A stretch of DNA of 64,000 bases from positions 63,450,325-63,514,324 of the forward strand of contig CM046005.1 in the NCBI GenBank assembly GCA_025175895.1. Reading direction: 5' to 3'. Source of the DNA: Wurfbainia villosa. Taxonomy: Eukaryota; Streptophyta; Magnoliopsida; Zingiberales; Zingiberaceae. Shown here in pieces: positions 1 through 11,822 of this stretch. The notes beneath the pieces were generated by a model, which did not search any database, had not been told where the DNA came from, and saw only the letters and a list, made by a program, of their open reading frames with translations. Each line of letters opens with the position of its first letter. The stretch's first letter is position 1. A program made the position numbers and the translations under genes.

Positions 1-1394
1 ATGTCCTGAACCAAGTGGGTATAAGATGAGTGAAGGGAATGGGGCACGAATCATTCAAGCCATCAAGGGTTTCGTAAATAGTTCGGATCAACCGCTGATC
101 TTTTCGTTAATTGGGGATCATGATGTACTACTAGGTGCCACTCATGATCGCTCTATAATTAATGGTTAATTATAGACGGCCAACATAAACCGAGAACCTA
201 TTTGGTCACACGCACAACGAGTGTAATCCAAAGGATTTAAAACGAGCTTGAGAATGGGATTCTCAGACCGAGAGAAACTATGTTTGGTTGGACCAAACAT
301 AAAGCGAGCTTGAAATTGTTTCAGTCGCAATGGAAGCGTGGATGGGCAGTGTCTTATGAAGACATAATGGATGGACCAAAATGGTTTGGTTCTAATCCAA
401 TGGATAAGAATAAACCAAAGGGTTTGGTTTATTTTAAACGAATGAACCAAAAGTTGGTTCGGTTCGTTTTAACTTAAAATAAACCATCATGGTTTGGTTT
501 ATTTTAACTTATCTTAATGGAGCGGGTTAACGGGCTTTATGGATATGATCCATTAACCATTAAGAGAATTAGTTCTCTATAAAATAGGGATTAAACCCTA
601 ACCCTAAACCAAATCCAATTAGTGGCCGCCCAACCCATCCTCCTTGTTGTTGGCGTCAACAACAAGGGCTGCCGCCCAACTTCATTGAGTGGCTGCCATC
701 TCCTTGCCGGCGTCCAAGCGGCGGTGGACCTCCGGCGACCCTCCGGTGATCTCCCTTGGGTTCGGTGTAAAGGTGAGGCTCCATCTCTTCTTTAGCCGGC
801 GCCTATTTCCTCCACCAAAGCTGTCCAGTTTTTCTGGACAGCTTCTTCTCCTCTCGTCGGAGCGTCGTTTGGACGACGGTTAGTGCTCCGACAGCGGATA
901 ACATACCGGGGATTTGATCTCCGGTAATCCTCTGAGGTGGAGGACGAAGGATTCGTCAATCGGTTGACGAATACCTCTCCGGAGAAGCAAGTCTTGAGGA
1001 CTTGTCTTTAGGTCCGAATTTGGATTCGGACCGTGATCATCTCTCGATCACGTCGTCTTCAACACGAGGCTAGTAACCCGTACGAAGACGAAGCTCGTGG
1101 CTTGGCGAAGTCATCCCGAGGAGCTCGGCGTGGATACGGATAGAGACGATTCTTACGAGAATCGTTCCGGTTGATGCCGTTCCCGCTACACGTCATACGG
1201 AAGGTATAACGTAGTTTAATTTCCTTTTATTGCAATTTTAATTTACGGTTATGTCTACACTTGTTGTAATAGCATGCGTGTGTTGTGTGTGTTGTAATAA
1301 ATAGAAGTATTTATTATTTTTTATTGCTTCCGCTGTGCTCATGTTTACGAAACATGATCGAACACACACACGCCGCGGTGCCGGAAACCCAACA
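1..1394 (+). mobile_element. LTR family F, right-hand part
   Basis: This is the 3' part of an LTR whose complete copy lies at 38321-40546. The two align from the first base of the window (equivalent to about 39130) to a shared terminus, ...GGAAACCCAACA. The left part of the LTR lies outside the window, so I cannot tell a solo LTR from the 3' LTR of an element. It sits inside a minus-strand E-family LTR that resumes at 1395. A TATA-like CTATAAAATAGGG lies near 576-590. The short open frames here (for example 166-450 minus and 689-883) are not conserved as proteins and are not genes. Confidence 0.85.
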
Positions 1395-2142
1395 CTCCAT
1401 ACATTATTTGTACATCCATCTCCCCATATTTAAGATATCGAATGTCTGTCAATTAATTGATTTACTGACCATCAATCAATTAACATCTAACTCCTCGAGT
1501 AGTACCACTCAACCTTATCATCATGTTGACTAAGTCAACCTGCAGGGTTTACATGATGAACCTTATGAGCTCCTCAAGGGGACATCATCAACCTAATATA
1601 TAGGATACGGTTTCCTCCTATAATTAACGGCACACCATGTAAATAATATCATTTCCCAACTTACCGGGCATATTTATTTAATCCATTTAAATCTCAATCT
1701 TTGGTAAATCAAAGAAATAAATACTAAGTACATGTGTCCGTTATTATATCGGGATTAAGAGTATGTACAACATAATATCCGAGGTCCGATTCAATTATGT
1801 AGTCAGCAATAAATTGAATCACCTCTATATCGGTCATGCTCGATACACCTAAGTGTACTAGTGTAACTCTATGTTCAAGACAAACCAATACCAAGCTACA
1901 CTACAACCATGCCAATGGTTTGTCCAAAACCATCTTGGTTGTGAGCCTCTACTTATATTCTACAAGGGACTGATAACATGATCTTTTGTGCCACACCAAG
2001 CACCATGTTATCTACAATGTAAAGTATTAGACAATATGCACACATATAATAAATATAAAGTGCAAACAATGATCATGTGATTCTTATTTCAAAATAAAAA
2101 TGTTCATACAAAAGAGCTAGGCTTTCAGTATACATCCCAACA
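1395..2142 (-). mobile_element. E-family LTR fragment, minus strand
   Basis: Read on the minus strand, this starts TGTTGGGATGTATACTG at 2142 and follows the first roughly 750 bases of the LTRs at 56658-58550 and 61462-63389. It stops at 1395, where the F-family LTR was inserted. It interrupts element A between the integrase and reverse transcriptase coding regions. No primer site or internal domain is attached within the window. The features of this LTR (polypyrimidine stretches, ATATAGGATACGG) are shared with both other copies. Confidence 0.85.
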
Positions 2143-3887
2143 GTATTGATCCTAACCTAAGTCAACCAAGTCATTCTATTGACCAAGTGGTAGATGACTC
2201 TAACCCAAATCAAACTAGGACTCAAACTAGTCATTCTATCAACCAAGTGGTAGATGACTCTAACCCAAATCAAACTAGGACTCAAACGAATCATCCTATC
2301 GACCAAGTGATAGGTGATCCAAGCATAGGAGTTTGAACTAGAGCCTCATACAGAAACCTTAGTCAAATCTCCTTGATTTCCAAAATTGAACCCAAAACTA
2401 TTGACCAAGCTCTTCTTGATACCGATTGGATTATTGCAATGCAAGAAGAGCTGGCTCAATTCACTAGGAATGAAGTATGGGAATTAGTACCACTGCCTAA
2501 AGATAAAACAATTATTGGAACAAGGTGGGTGTTTAGAAATAAACTTGATGATAAATGTGAAGTAGTTAGAAATAAAGCTAGATTAGTCGCTAAAGGGTTT
2601 AGTCAAGTCGAAGGTTTAGATTACGACGAGACCTATGCCTCAGTAGCTAGATTAGAGTACATTCAAATGTTATTAGCATATGCTGCACATCGAGGATTTA
2701 AGTTGTTTCAAATGGATGTAAAGTTAGCATTCTTAAATGGATATATTAAGGAAGAAGTTTATGTCAACCAACCCCCATGTTTCGAAAGTCTAGATAAACT
2801 CGACCTTGTCCTTAGATTAAAGAAAGCTCTCTATGAACTCAAACAAGCTCCTCGAGCTTGGTACAAGAGGCTTTCGGTATATCTTAAGTCCAAAGGATTT
2901 AACCAAGGTTTAGTTGACCCAACCCTTTTCGTAAAAACCGTAGGTAAAGACATATTCATAGCCCAAATCTACGTAGACGATATTATCTTCGGAACCACCA
3001 ACTCGATCTTGCTAAACGAATTCATTTCACTTATGGAAAGTGAATTTGAAATGAATTTAGTAGGTGAGTTAAGTTTCTTCTTAGATCTAATGATTAAACA
3101 AACTAAAGATGGAATATACCTACACCAACACAAATATACTAGGGAATTAATTAAATGCTTTGGAATGCAAGACACTAAAATTATTAATACCCCAATGGCA
3201 ACGAATGTAAGTATAGAAGAAGATGTAATCGAAAATTCAATTGACTTAAAATACTATAGGAGCGTGATAGGGAGTCTCCTTTACTTAACTGCAAGCCGAC
3301 CTGATATCTTATTTGCAGTAAGTATGTGCGCAAGGTTCCAAACTTGTGCCAAGGAGTCTCACCTAACTCTACTCAAGCATATCCTGAGGTATCTAAAGGG
3401 TACACTTAATGTCGGTATTTGGTACCCTAGGTCTACCGAGTTCAAACTAACCAGCTACTCTGACTCGGACTATGCCGGTAGTAAGCTCGATAGAAAGAGT
3501 ACGAGTGGTTGTTGTCAACTTCTTGGCTCGAGTCTAGTGAGTTGGTGCAGTAGGAAGCAACATTGTGTTGCCTTATCTACCACCAAAGCTGAATACATCG
3601 CGATGGGTGAGTGTGTCACTCAGCTTCTTTGGATGAAGCATACTCTCCGAGATTTTAAGTTAGACTTTACGAACACTAAAATTCACGTAGATAACATTAA
3701 CTCAATTAATCTAATTAAGAATCCAATATGTCATTCTGGGACCAAACATATAGAGGTCAAATACCATTTCATTCGAGAACATGTGGCCAACGGAGCCATA
3801 CAACTCGAATACGTCGAATCAAAGTCCAACTTGGCAGACCTATTTACTAAACCCCTGCCCGAAGCCGAATTCAGTCTATTAAGATGA
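2143..3887 (+). pseudogene. pol: Element A pol fragment: linker, reverse transcriptase, RNase H
   Basis: This fragment converts element RNA into cDNA in virus-like particles. The open part runs from about 2373 to 3887 (504 residues). It begins in the RT entry region (EPKTIDQALLDTDW), carries the catalytic YVDD at 2970-2981 and continues into a copia RNase H with SDSDYAG, DRKSTSG and LSTTKAEY. Protease and integrase are missing because the E-family LTR cuts the gene at 2143. Upstream, a TGA near 2335 replaces an arginine codon. The terminal TGA at 3885-3887 occurs at the same place in element I, while related B ends a few residues later (ELGMCFVE). This looks like one of the better preserved RT-RNase H blocks of the window. 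It has no start codon context of its own and is a fragment of a polyprotein. Confidence 0.9.
2166..2308 (+). repeat. About 60-bp tandem repeat in the integrase-RT linker of A
   Basis: Two near-identical units of about 60 bp followed by a partial third unit encode repeats of the linker motif S/N-H-S/P-I-D/N-Q-V. The same repeat in a more diverged form is at 50785-50935 in element I. Other elements here have this motif only once (for example HPLDQVV in B near 10100). Confidence 0.8.
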
Positions 3888-4789
3888 AAATTGGGCATGG
3901 GCATAGTAGAATAGGAATTTATAAATTATATTTTCTTATTATTCTTTTTACTTTACATGCTCATGGAATTAGCTTAGGACATACTTTAGATATCATGCAC
4001 CTATAGATTTAAGGAGCCAATGCATCTCACAACACATAGGACTAATGTGTTTGTGTACTTAGCCACGTAGACGGGCGTGAGATGTTAGGAGCTTACTCCT
4101 AGTTCCAGATGTAGAGCTAGTGCATCGCCATGAACCATGAAGTATAATCATATATATTAACCGACTCTGACCGTGACTTAATGATCCTTTATATCAATCA
4201 AGTCAAACAAGAGTTGAACATTATATAGATGAGCTTATTTTCAGTATTTTATTTTCAAAATAATATGGAACATGCTTGGACTTGAAACTTAAACTTAATA
4301 ATGTTGAACATTATATACTTTCATTTTTAAAACCCCCCACACTCTTTTCGATATATGGCAAAAGGGGGAGAAAAAGGCCTAAGTTAAGAAGGGATCATTT
4401 TTTTTATAACTTAACTTCATGGCCAAAAGTTAAGTAAATGTTTTATTTTACTTAACTTTAATTTTTGCAAATTTATTTAAACTTAATTGTTTTAAATGGA
4501 GAAAGGGCCAAGTTAAGAAGTATTCTTAACTTAAGTTTTTTTTACTAAGGCCAACTTTAAGTAATTGTTAATTACCTAAAGTCTTCCTAAAAAAGCAAAC
4601 ATCAAGGGGGAGGATTGAGATCTTCTTTCAAGACTCACCCTCGGTCAAGGGGGAGGTTTCCTCAAGGGGGAGACTTGGAAGAAAATATCTACTACTCCTA
4701 CTTAATCTTTATTATTTTTTATTCTCATGCTTATCATTATTCTTCATGATATTATTTTCTTAACTTTGTATGTGGGTTTGCCATAGATC
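3888..4789 (+). other. Element A 3' non-coding region with purine tracts
   Basis: This is about 0.9 kb between RNase H and the 3' LTR with no conserved frame. It repeats PPT-like AAGGGGGAG tracts (near 4369, 4605, 4648 and 4668) and TTAAGTTAAC-type stretches. It matches 52498-53474 in element I. No envelope-like ORF is present. Confidence 0.75.
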
Positions 4790-4802
4790 AAAAAGGGGGA
4801 AA
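4790..4802 (+). other. Polypurine tract of A
   Basis: AAAAAGGGGGAAA lies immediately before the TGTTGGTGCAG start of the 3' LTR. It is the expected primer for plus-strand DNA synthesis. Confidence 0.85.
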
Positions 4803-4803
4803 T

Positions 4804-5631
4804 TGTTGGTGCAGTAGGCACCTAAGTCGAACCTAAGTTTTGATTATAGCAAACGATACAAAGTTAAGCTCATATTGTTATCTCACGAGCTAAATCGAGT
4901 GTGCAAAAAATTGTTAAAGTTGGAGCTGAAGGCTAGCGACACCCGGAGGAAGCCGTGGTGGTCGGGCGACACTCGAGTGACTTCCGAGGGAGCCGAAGTA
5001 ATCGAGTGGAAGGCCTAAAGCAAGAGCTACAAAGTAAGTATCGAGGTAAGCTCATGTGTGCGAACGTAAGTGAGGTCGTATCCTCCTTACGGGGATGGTC
5101 TTAAGCGTAGATCCGACCAAAGACATCCCATGGATGGTCTAGGTCGAGATCGGATGGTCGGCGACCGTCGAAATAATGTTTTTGTTAAGCTAACTTTTGA
5201 TTTCAGGTAGCATCAGTCGACTGCCAGCTTGGAGCACTCGACTGTCATCCATGAGTCGACTACCCGTGATCAGCACTCGACTGATGCTGCCATCAGTCGA
5301 CTGGTGATGGCCATCAGTCGACTGACGGTCAAGGATTAGCTTCAAGGAGTCAAACCTTATCACCTCGTTTCAAGGGGATTGGTGCTCAAATCTGATTGGT
5401 TGAAGATCCTCTCGAGAAGGGACTCAAAGGCTATAAAAGGAGGGCCTCTCCTAGTGTTTTCTCATCAATTCTAAGTTCCCTAAAGCCTCGGTAAACGCTG
5501 TGACTCTCCGACAATGAAGTGCTACTACTCCGACGATCTAAGCTTGAGTTCTCATTTCTTATTCATCGGTATAAGTTTAATTTAGCTTGTCTCTTTCAAA
5601 TTATTATTTCAGAGCTTTTTATCGTAACGAG
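4804..5631 (+). mobile_element. Element A 3' LTR, left piece
   Basis: It starts TGTTGGTGCAGTAGGCACC, as do the LTRs of element I. U3 holds a cluster of AGTCGACT palindromes at about 5214-5328, then TATA box CTATAAAA (5431-5438). Element B is inserted after 5631 with target duplication ACGAG (5627-5631 and 21788-21792), and the LTR continues at 21788. Confidence 0.9.
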
Positions 5632-5734
5632 TGTTGGTGCAACAATGCCCCAAGCATTTATATGTTTTGATGTTTGGATAATCATCTAAGTTAGGCAATG
5701 CTTTGTGATCTAATTATGAATATGTTTGAGTGAC

Positions 5735-6045
5735 AGGGAAATCCATGTATGAAGACTTGGTAAAAGAAAAGTCCAGGTATGATCTTGGAAAGGGAAGTCC
5801 AAGGGATGGATTTGGCAGCGTAAGACCAAGCTCGTAGTCTTGGTAGCGTAAAGTCCAAATGAACCTTGGCAAAGGGAAGTCCAAGGGATGGATTTGGCAG
5901 CGTAAGACCAAGCTCGTAGTCTTGGCAGCGTAAAGTCCAAGTGAACCTTGGCAAAGGAAGTCCAAAGTAAAGTCTTGGCAGCATAAGTCCAAGCTTGTAG
6001 TCTTGGCGGCATAAAGTCCAAGTATTTGGCAACCCAAGACATGAC
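5735..6045 (+). repeat. AGTCCAAG / CTTGGCAGCG array in U3 of B
   Basis: Units of roughly 30-40 bp each join AAGTCCAAG with a following CTTGGC or CTTGGCAGCGTAA. Each unit is therefore itself an interrupted inverted repeat (CCAAG...CTTGG). Matching arrays are at 20625-20910 (B 3' LTR), 11937-12250 (C), and in reverse at 34485-34695 and 44700-44920 (H). Confidence 0.8.
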
Positions 6046-6149
6046 GAGGCCGAAGGAAACTCTTGAAGGTAGGCGCAAGGCTGAAGGAAGAGTTAGAAGG
6101 TCAAGTCTAGGTCTAGGGGGTAAAATCAAGTATGAAATATTCATACTTG

Positions 6150-6510
6150 ATGAGTATCAGTCGACTGATACGATGTATCAGTCGACTGGTCAGGCGTTCG
6201 ACTGAGTCAGGGTGAAACCCTGACTATCAGTCGACTGCCTTGGTCATGGCAGTCGACTGATGTTGCGATCAGTCGACTGCCAAAGGCAGCAGTCGAATGA
6301 TCAAAGAAAAATTCACCACAAAATGCAGTCTCACTCGACTGCTGCTTTGATCACTCGACTTATCACTCCATCAGTCGACTGATGGAGGGATCAGTCGACT
6401 GAAAGGCCTCCCATTGGAAATGGTGACTACGAATCCCCATGGATCGGCTTTGTCAGAAGTCGTTAGCTTCGACAGCAGTCGACTGATGGTGATCATCAGT
6501 CGACTGATCA
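6150..6510 (+). repeat. CAGTCGACTG palindrome cluster in U3 of B
   Basis: About ten full or near copies of the 10-bp palindrome CAGTCGACTG (or the half form CACTCGACT) lie within 360 bp upstream of the TATA-like box. Spacing is irregular, so this is not a simple tandem array. Confidence 0.85.
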
Positions 6511-6946
6511 AAGCCCAACGGGAAAAACAGCCCTTCTTCTATAAGAAGGGGCCTTGGGGAGCTTGGTAAAGTAAGTGCTCTTATTCCTAGCTACACCCTT
6601 GTGCTCACCAAGTCTTCTCCAAGTGTTTTTATGTTTCTAAACCTTCTTTTCTCTAATCTTAATCTTCCATCATTGTAAAGAAGAGGAGTTCATTGTAAGA
6701 CAAGGTTTCTACACCTTGGTTCATCCAAAGTAGGTGTTAGTAAAGATTGGCTAGGGCTAATCCACCTTACGGATTACCGTGGAGTAGGAGCGTCATCTCC
6801 GAACCAGATACATCGGGTGTTAGCATTGTTTTCTTGTTTCGTATTCTTATTTACATTTGTATTTGTATTGCTTCCGCTAATATATTTTGTAGAAACGAAG
6901 AAAGGCAAATCACCCCCCCTCTAGCCATTACAAAGATTCTAACAAG

Positions 6947-6960
6947 TGGTATCAGAACCT
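6947..6960 (+). other. Primer binding site of B
   Basis: TGGTATCAGAACCT lies two bases after the LTR end. It is complementary to a tRNA-Met type 3' end with one change (GAACC for GAGCC). Confidence 0.85.
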
Positions 6961-6998
6961 GGATAGCTTGGAAGATTTCACCATCAACCAAGGCATCA

Positions 6999-8618
6999 AT
7001 GGCTCTTCAAGAGGGATACAGCACCGCCAAGCCACCGCTCTTCGATGGGAGTCACTTTGCATATTGGAAAGGTAGGATGAAGTATTATCTAATGAGTAAT
7101 ATTGAAATTTGGTGTAGCATTGTAGATGGCTTTGAGGAACCGGTGGATGAACATGGAAATCCTATTCCAAGCAAGGATTGGACAAGAGAAATGAATAGGA
7201 GGTTCGAATCAAATGCAAAGGCGGTACTCACCATCCAATGCGGCATTACAATGGAGCAACTCAACAAGGTGGGGCCTTTCGAATCCGCCAAGGAGTTATG
7301 GGAAAAGCTCATTGAGCTAAATGAAGGATCCAAGGAGTCAAAGAGGGCCAAGAAGGACTTGCTAATTTAACAACTTCAAGCCTTCCAAATGAAGATGCAT
7401 GAAACCGTAAGCCAAATGCATGGAAGGTTCAAGGAGATTGTGAATGGACTCCACATCATAGGTGAGCGAGTTGACAACCGGGATTTGGTAAGGTACATAC
7501 TTCAAGCATTTCCTAGAAATTCCCTATGGACTTCTATAGTTGATGCTATTAAAGTAACTAGGGATCTTTCTCAAATTAAAATTGATGAATTATTTTGTGA
7601 GTTTGAATTGCATGAGCAAACTAACATGTCCTCTAAGGAAAAGGGTTTAGCTCTATTTATTGAAAAGAAGGAAAAGAAGAAGAAAGAAAGGAAAGAAGTG
7701 TCATCATCATCTGAATCTGAGCATGGCTCAAGTAGTGATGGAGACTCATCTAGCGAGATGGCCAACTTTGTCAAGAAACTCTATAGAAAATCAAAGGAGT
7801 TCAAGAATAGAGAAGCAAGGAAGGGGTCCCATTCTTCAAGAGGTAAAATTAGTGGTAATTCAAATTTTAATAATAATGTGATTTGCCATGCTTGCAATAA
7901 GAAGGGGCACATAAAGCCGAATTGCCCGGAGCTAAAAAAGAAGGAAGAAAAAGAAAAGAAAAAGAAGGAAAAGAAGGAGAAGAAGAAGAAGGAGGCCATG
8001 ATGGCTCAAACCACATGGGACACACCAAGTGTTGAAGATTCCTCCTCCGATGATGAGCTTTGCCACGTCACACGCCATGTGCCACTTATGGCCCAAGGAG
8101 ACGACTCCGGTACATCAAGCCAAGAAGAAGACTCTTCAAGTGATGAATCGTCATCAAGTGATAATGAGGTAATGAACTCTCCTAAAGTTAAGCTTCTTTA
8201 TAAATCAATTGCTTATCTTAAAGAGGCTTTAGATAAGTCTAAATCTAAGGTTAGAAGCATGAAGGTAGAACTAAAGACCATTAGGAATGAAAAACCGTCA
8301 CATGTTGATTCTTGCATACTTAAGGAAGAGAATTACAAACTTAAAGATGAGGTTAGTGAATTAAAGGCATGCTTAGAAAAATTTACAAATGGCTCAAAAT
8401 ATCTTGACATGATCCTTAGCCGACAAAGAGTCATTTACAACAAGGCTGGTTTAGGATATAAGTCAAAAGAAAAAGAAGTTGCTTATATCTCATTGATTAA
8501 TAGAAAAGCAGCCATTAAGGGTAAGGTTAAGAAAGCATGGGTACCTAAGAAGTTCTTACTTAATGTTACCGGTCCAAATGTTTGGGTACCAAAAGATTGT
8601 GTTTTTCATGTGATTTAG
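6999..8618 (+). pseudogene. gag: Element B gag
   Basis: Gag forms the particle shell that packages element RNA. The chosen start (MALQEGYSTAKPPLFDGS) matches the gag start of H and G; the open frame extends upstream, but into the LTR. The conserved N-terminal part (SHFAYWKGRMKYYL) is followed by the central segment QMHGRFKEIVNGL. A CCHC zinc knuckle (CHACNKKGHIKPNC) is at 7884-7925, then a Lys/Glu-rich stretch, an acidic Ser-rich stretch and a C-terminal coiled coil (LKEENYKLKDEVSELKACLEKF). A TAA at 7368-7370 interrupts it in frame, with the homologous protein continuing directly at 7371. The final TAG at 8616-8618 is in frame with pol. Confidence 0.9.
8616..8618 (+). promoter_or_regulatory. 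In-frame UAG between gag and pol of B
   Basis: Context is GTGATT-TAG-GTAGGA. Pol continues in the same frame and reaches the protease WIVDSGC after six codons. Elements H (41476-41478, minus) and G (45056-45061) have UAG at the equivalent place, so it may be a programmed readthrough stop. This is inference. Confidence 0.55.
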
Positions 8619-11600
8619 GTAGGAGAGCAAGGTATGTGGATTGTGGATAGCGGTTGCTCAACACACATGACCGGGGATGTGAGCAAGTTCTCCACAATTA
8701 AGTATGTGAAGAAGGGAGTTGTGTCTTTTGAAAATAGTGGAAAACTCAAGATACTAGGTAGAGGTACAATTGAGGTATCCCCCAAAATTGTCATTCACAA
8801 AGTTTTACTAGTTGAAAATATGAAATTTAATTTATTAAGTGTTAGTCAACTCTGTGATGCAAGCTACCATGTTTCTTTTGAATCCTCAAAATGCATGATT
8901 AGACACAAGGAATTAAATGATTGTATGTTAGTTGGATATAGGAAATCAAATATTTATTATGTCGATCTTTCATATGCTTCTAACATTTCTACTAAGTGTC
9001 TTGTTGTAAAAGAAGAAGAAAGTTGGCTATGGCATAGGAGATTGGGGCACATCAACATGAAAAACATAGCCAAGGTAGCCAAGTTGGAGTTGGTCAAAGG
9101 GCTACCAAAGATCAAGTATGTCAAGAACAAAATGTGTGATGCATGCCAAGAAAGAAAAACAAACAAAGGCATCACACAAAGGTAAAACCTTAACTAATAC
9201 CTCTTTACCATTAGAATTATTGCATCTTGACTTATTTGATTGCCATAGTACTCCTTCTTTAAATGGTAACAAATACTGTTTAGTCATAGTAGATGATTTT
9301 TCTAGGTATACTTGGGTTTATTTTATGAAACATAAGGATGATACCTTAAAAATACTCATAGGATTTAGTAAAAGAGTTGAAAATGAAAAGAGTCTCAAAA
9401 TCAACCGGATCTGTAGTGATCATGGTGGTGAATTTGAGAATTCTAAATTTTCACAATTTTGTTTAGAGCAAGGGTACAAGCATGAGTTCTCTTGTCCTAG
9501 AACACCCCAACAAAATGGGGTGGTGGAAAGGAGAAATCGTGCCCTACAAGAGGCGGCTAGGACTATGCTTAATGCATATTCTCTACCTAGCTACTTGTGG
9601 GCGGAAGCGGTTAATATCGCTTGCTATATCCAAAATAGGGTTCAAATCCATAGGTTTTTAGGAAAGACACCATTTGAATTATGGAATGGGACTATCCCCA
9701 CAATTCATTATTTCAAAGTCTTTGGATGTAAGGTTTATATTTTAAACACCAAAGATAAGTTAGGAAAATTTGAATCCAAAGCGGATGAGGGGATCCTAGT
9801 TGGATACTCATCTACGAGTAGAGGATATAGAGTCTACAATAAGAGAACTCAAGGGATTGAGGAGTCTTCTAATGTTCAATTTGATGAAACCACTAGTACC
9901 TACCCTAGAAAGTCCTCCATTGATAAGGATATTAATGACAATAATCAAGACATTACCCAAAAACTTCAAAATTTGACCATAAGGGGTAATGATCAAGGGG
10001 GAGGAAGAGGAGATTCCGATGATGAAAGAAGGGTAGAAGATAACAATGATTAATTTGAAACCCCTTCCAGAACCCTAAGAATTCATCAAGATCATCCACT
10101 TGACCAAGTAGTAGGAGATCTATCTCAAGAAGTAAGAACTAGGTCATTTCATAGAGCTCCTACTAGTCAAGTAGCTCTTATTTCACAAATTGAGCTAAAA
10201 TTGATCAATGATGCATTACATGATCTGGATTGGATTTTGGCAATGCAAGATGAATTGGCTCAATTTGAGAGGAGTCAAGTATGGGAGTTAGTACCTAGAC
10301 CAAATGATAGCACCATAATTACTACAAGATGGGCCTTTAGGAATAAGCTAGATGACCAAGGAAATATCACTAGAAATAAGGCTAGGTTGGTTGCTAGGGG
10401 ATTCAATCGAGTTGAGGGGCTTGACTATGATGAGACTTATGCCCCGGTTGCTAGGTTAGAGTCTATTAGAATTCTTTTAGGATATGCTTCCTATATGGGA
10501 TTTAAACTTTATCAAATGGATGTTAAATCGGCATTCCTAAATGGTTATATTAAGGAAGAAGTATATGTAGAACAACCACCCAGGTTTGAAAACCTAGATT
10601 ATCCAAACCACGTATATAAGTTTAGGAAAGCGTTATATGGGTTAAAACAAGCTCCCCGGGCATGGTATGAAAGACTGTCATCCTTCTTAATCTCTAAGGA
10701 TTTTAGAAGAGGCCAAGTAGATCAAACCTTGTTCATAAAGTCAACATTAAAGGATATCTTCATAGCCCAAGTATATGTTGATGACATTATTTTTGGGTCA
10801 ACAAATGATGATCTTCTTCAAGACTTTATAAAAAACATGGAGAATGAATTTGAAATGAGTTTAGTTGGAGAGCTTAACTTTTTCCTAGGGTTACAAGTCA
10901 AGCAAACCAATGAAGGGATTCATATTTATCAAACCAAATATGCAAATGAAATGATCAAGAAATTTGGTTTGGAAAATGCCAAAATTGTAACCACTCCTAT
11001 GGCCACTAGCACTAGAATAGATAGTGATCATGATGGTAAATCAATTGATCTTAAACTTTATAGGAGTATGATTGGTAGCCTACTATACCTAACCGCTAGT
11101 AGACCCGATATCTTATTTGTGGTAGGTATGTGTGCAAGATACCAATCTTGTGCCAAAGAATCACACTTAGTTGCCGTTAAGAGAATTTTAAGATATGTTA
11201 AAGGCACTCTAAATGTAGGACTTTGGTATCCTAGGACTAGGTCTTTTGAGTTGCTTGGCTATACCGATTCTGATTATGCCGGTTGCAAATTGGATAGGAA
11301 GAGTACTAGTGGTGGATGCCAATTTCTTGGGTCCTCCCTAGTTAGTTGGAGTAGCAGGAAGCAACATTGTGTTGCTTTATCAACCACCGAAGCCGAATAT
11401 GTGTCTATGGGTGGTTGTGTAGCTCAATTACTTTGGATGAGACATACTCTTGAGGACTATGAGCTACACTACTCTAACATTAAAGTTTATTGTGACAATG
11501 TGAGTACCATCAACTTGACCAAAAATCCGGTACATCACTCTAGGACCAAGCACATTGAAGTGAAACATCACTTCATAAGAGATCATGTGGCAAGAGGGGA

Positions 11601-11718
11601 CATTGAACTTAATTATGTAGAATCTAAGTCCAACCTTGCCGATATCTTCACCAAAGCTCTTCCCGAAACTGAATTTTCATCTTTAAGAAGAGAGCTTGGT
11701 ATGTGCTTTGTAGAGTAA
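8619..11718 (+). pseudogene. pol: Element B pol: protease, integrase, RT, RNase H
   Basis: Order of domains: aspartic protease (VDSGCSTHMTGD near 8640), pre-integrase zinc finger HHCC (HRRLGHINMKN to CDACQ, about 9030-9150), integrase core (DLFDCHS; DDFSRYTWVYF; TPQQNGVVERRNR near 9505), linker with HPLDQVV, RT with YVDD at 10774-10785, and RNase H with TDSDYAG, DRKSTSG and LSTTEAEY. The end is ELGMCFVE. Near 9175 a small deletion shifts the frame by +1 (8634-9185 frame to 9118-10053 frame). A TAA at 10051-10053 replaces a Gln codon seen in H. The RT-RNase H half (10201-11718) is open over 505 residues. The element is therefore dead as a polyprotein but not long so. Confidence 0.92.
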
Positions 11719-11822
11719 AATTCTAGGTTTGCATGATCCCATATTCATATGTTAGCTTTATACCTTGATGCATCTCACAAAAAGCCTTAAGAAACCTTGA
11801 TTTTTGTATTGAGACAATTAGG

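Larger units (their letters stand above)
5632..6944 (+). mobile_element. Element B 5' LTR
   Basis: It starts TGTTGGTGCAACAATGCCCC and ends ATTCTAACA. From the left, U3 has an array of AAGTCCAAG...CTTGGCAGCG units (5735-6045), then a cluster of CAGTCGACTG palindromes (6150-6510), then TATA-like CTATAAGAAGG at about 6539. The remainder is R/U5, ending in CACCCCCCCTCTAGCC. The short minus-strand open frames at 5691-6144 are by-products of the array. Confidence 0.92.

Noticed and set aside
590..615. Telomere-like CCCTAAACC / CCCTAACC
   Set aside because: Only about two imperfect units inside LTR F; similar GGTTAGGG at 62610 is also short and in an LTR.
5691..6144. Three overlapping minus-strand ORFs with repeated LDFTLPRL-like residues
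   Set aside because: They are translations of the AGTCCAAG/CTTGGCAGCG array in U3. The same holds for 11818-12325, 15761-16141, 20586-21016, 34382-34717 and 44603-44961.
6150..6510. Possible CRISPR-like array of CAGTCGACTG
   Set aside because: The repeat is a 10-bp palindrome with irregular spacing, lies in LTRs and has no associated genes; a plant genome is not expected to have CRISPR.
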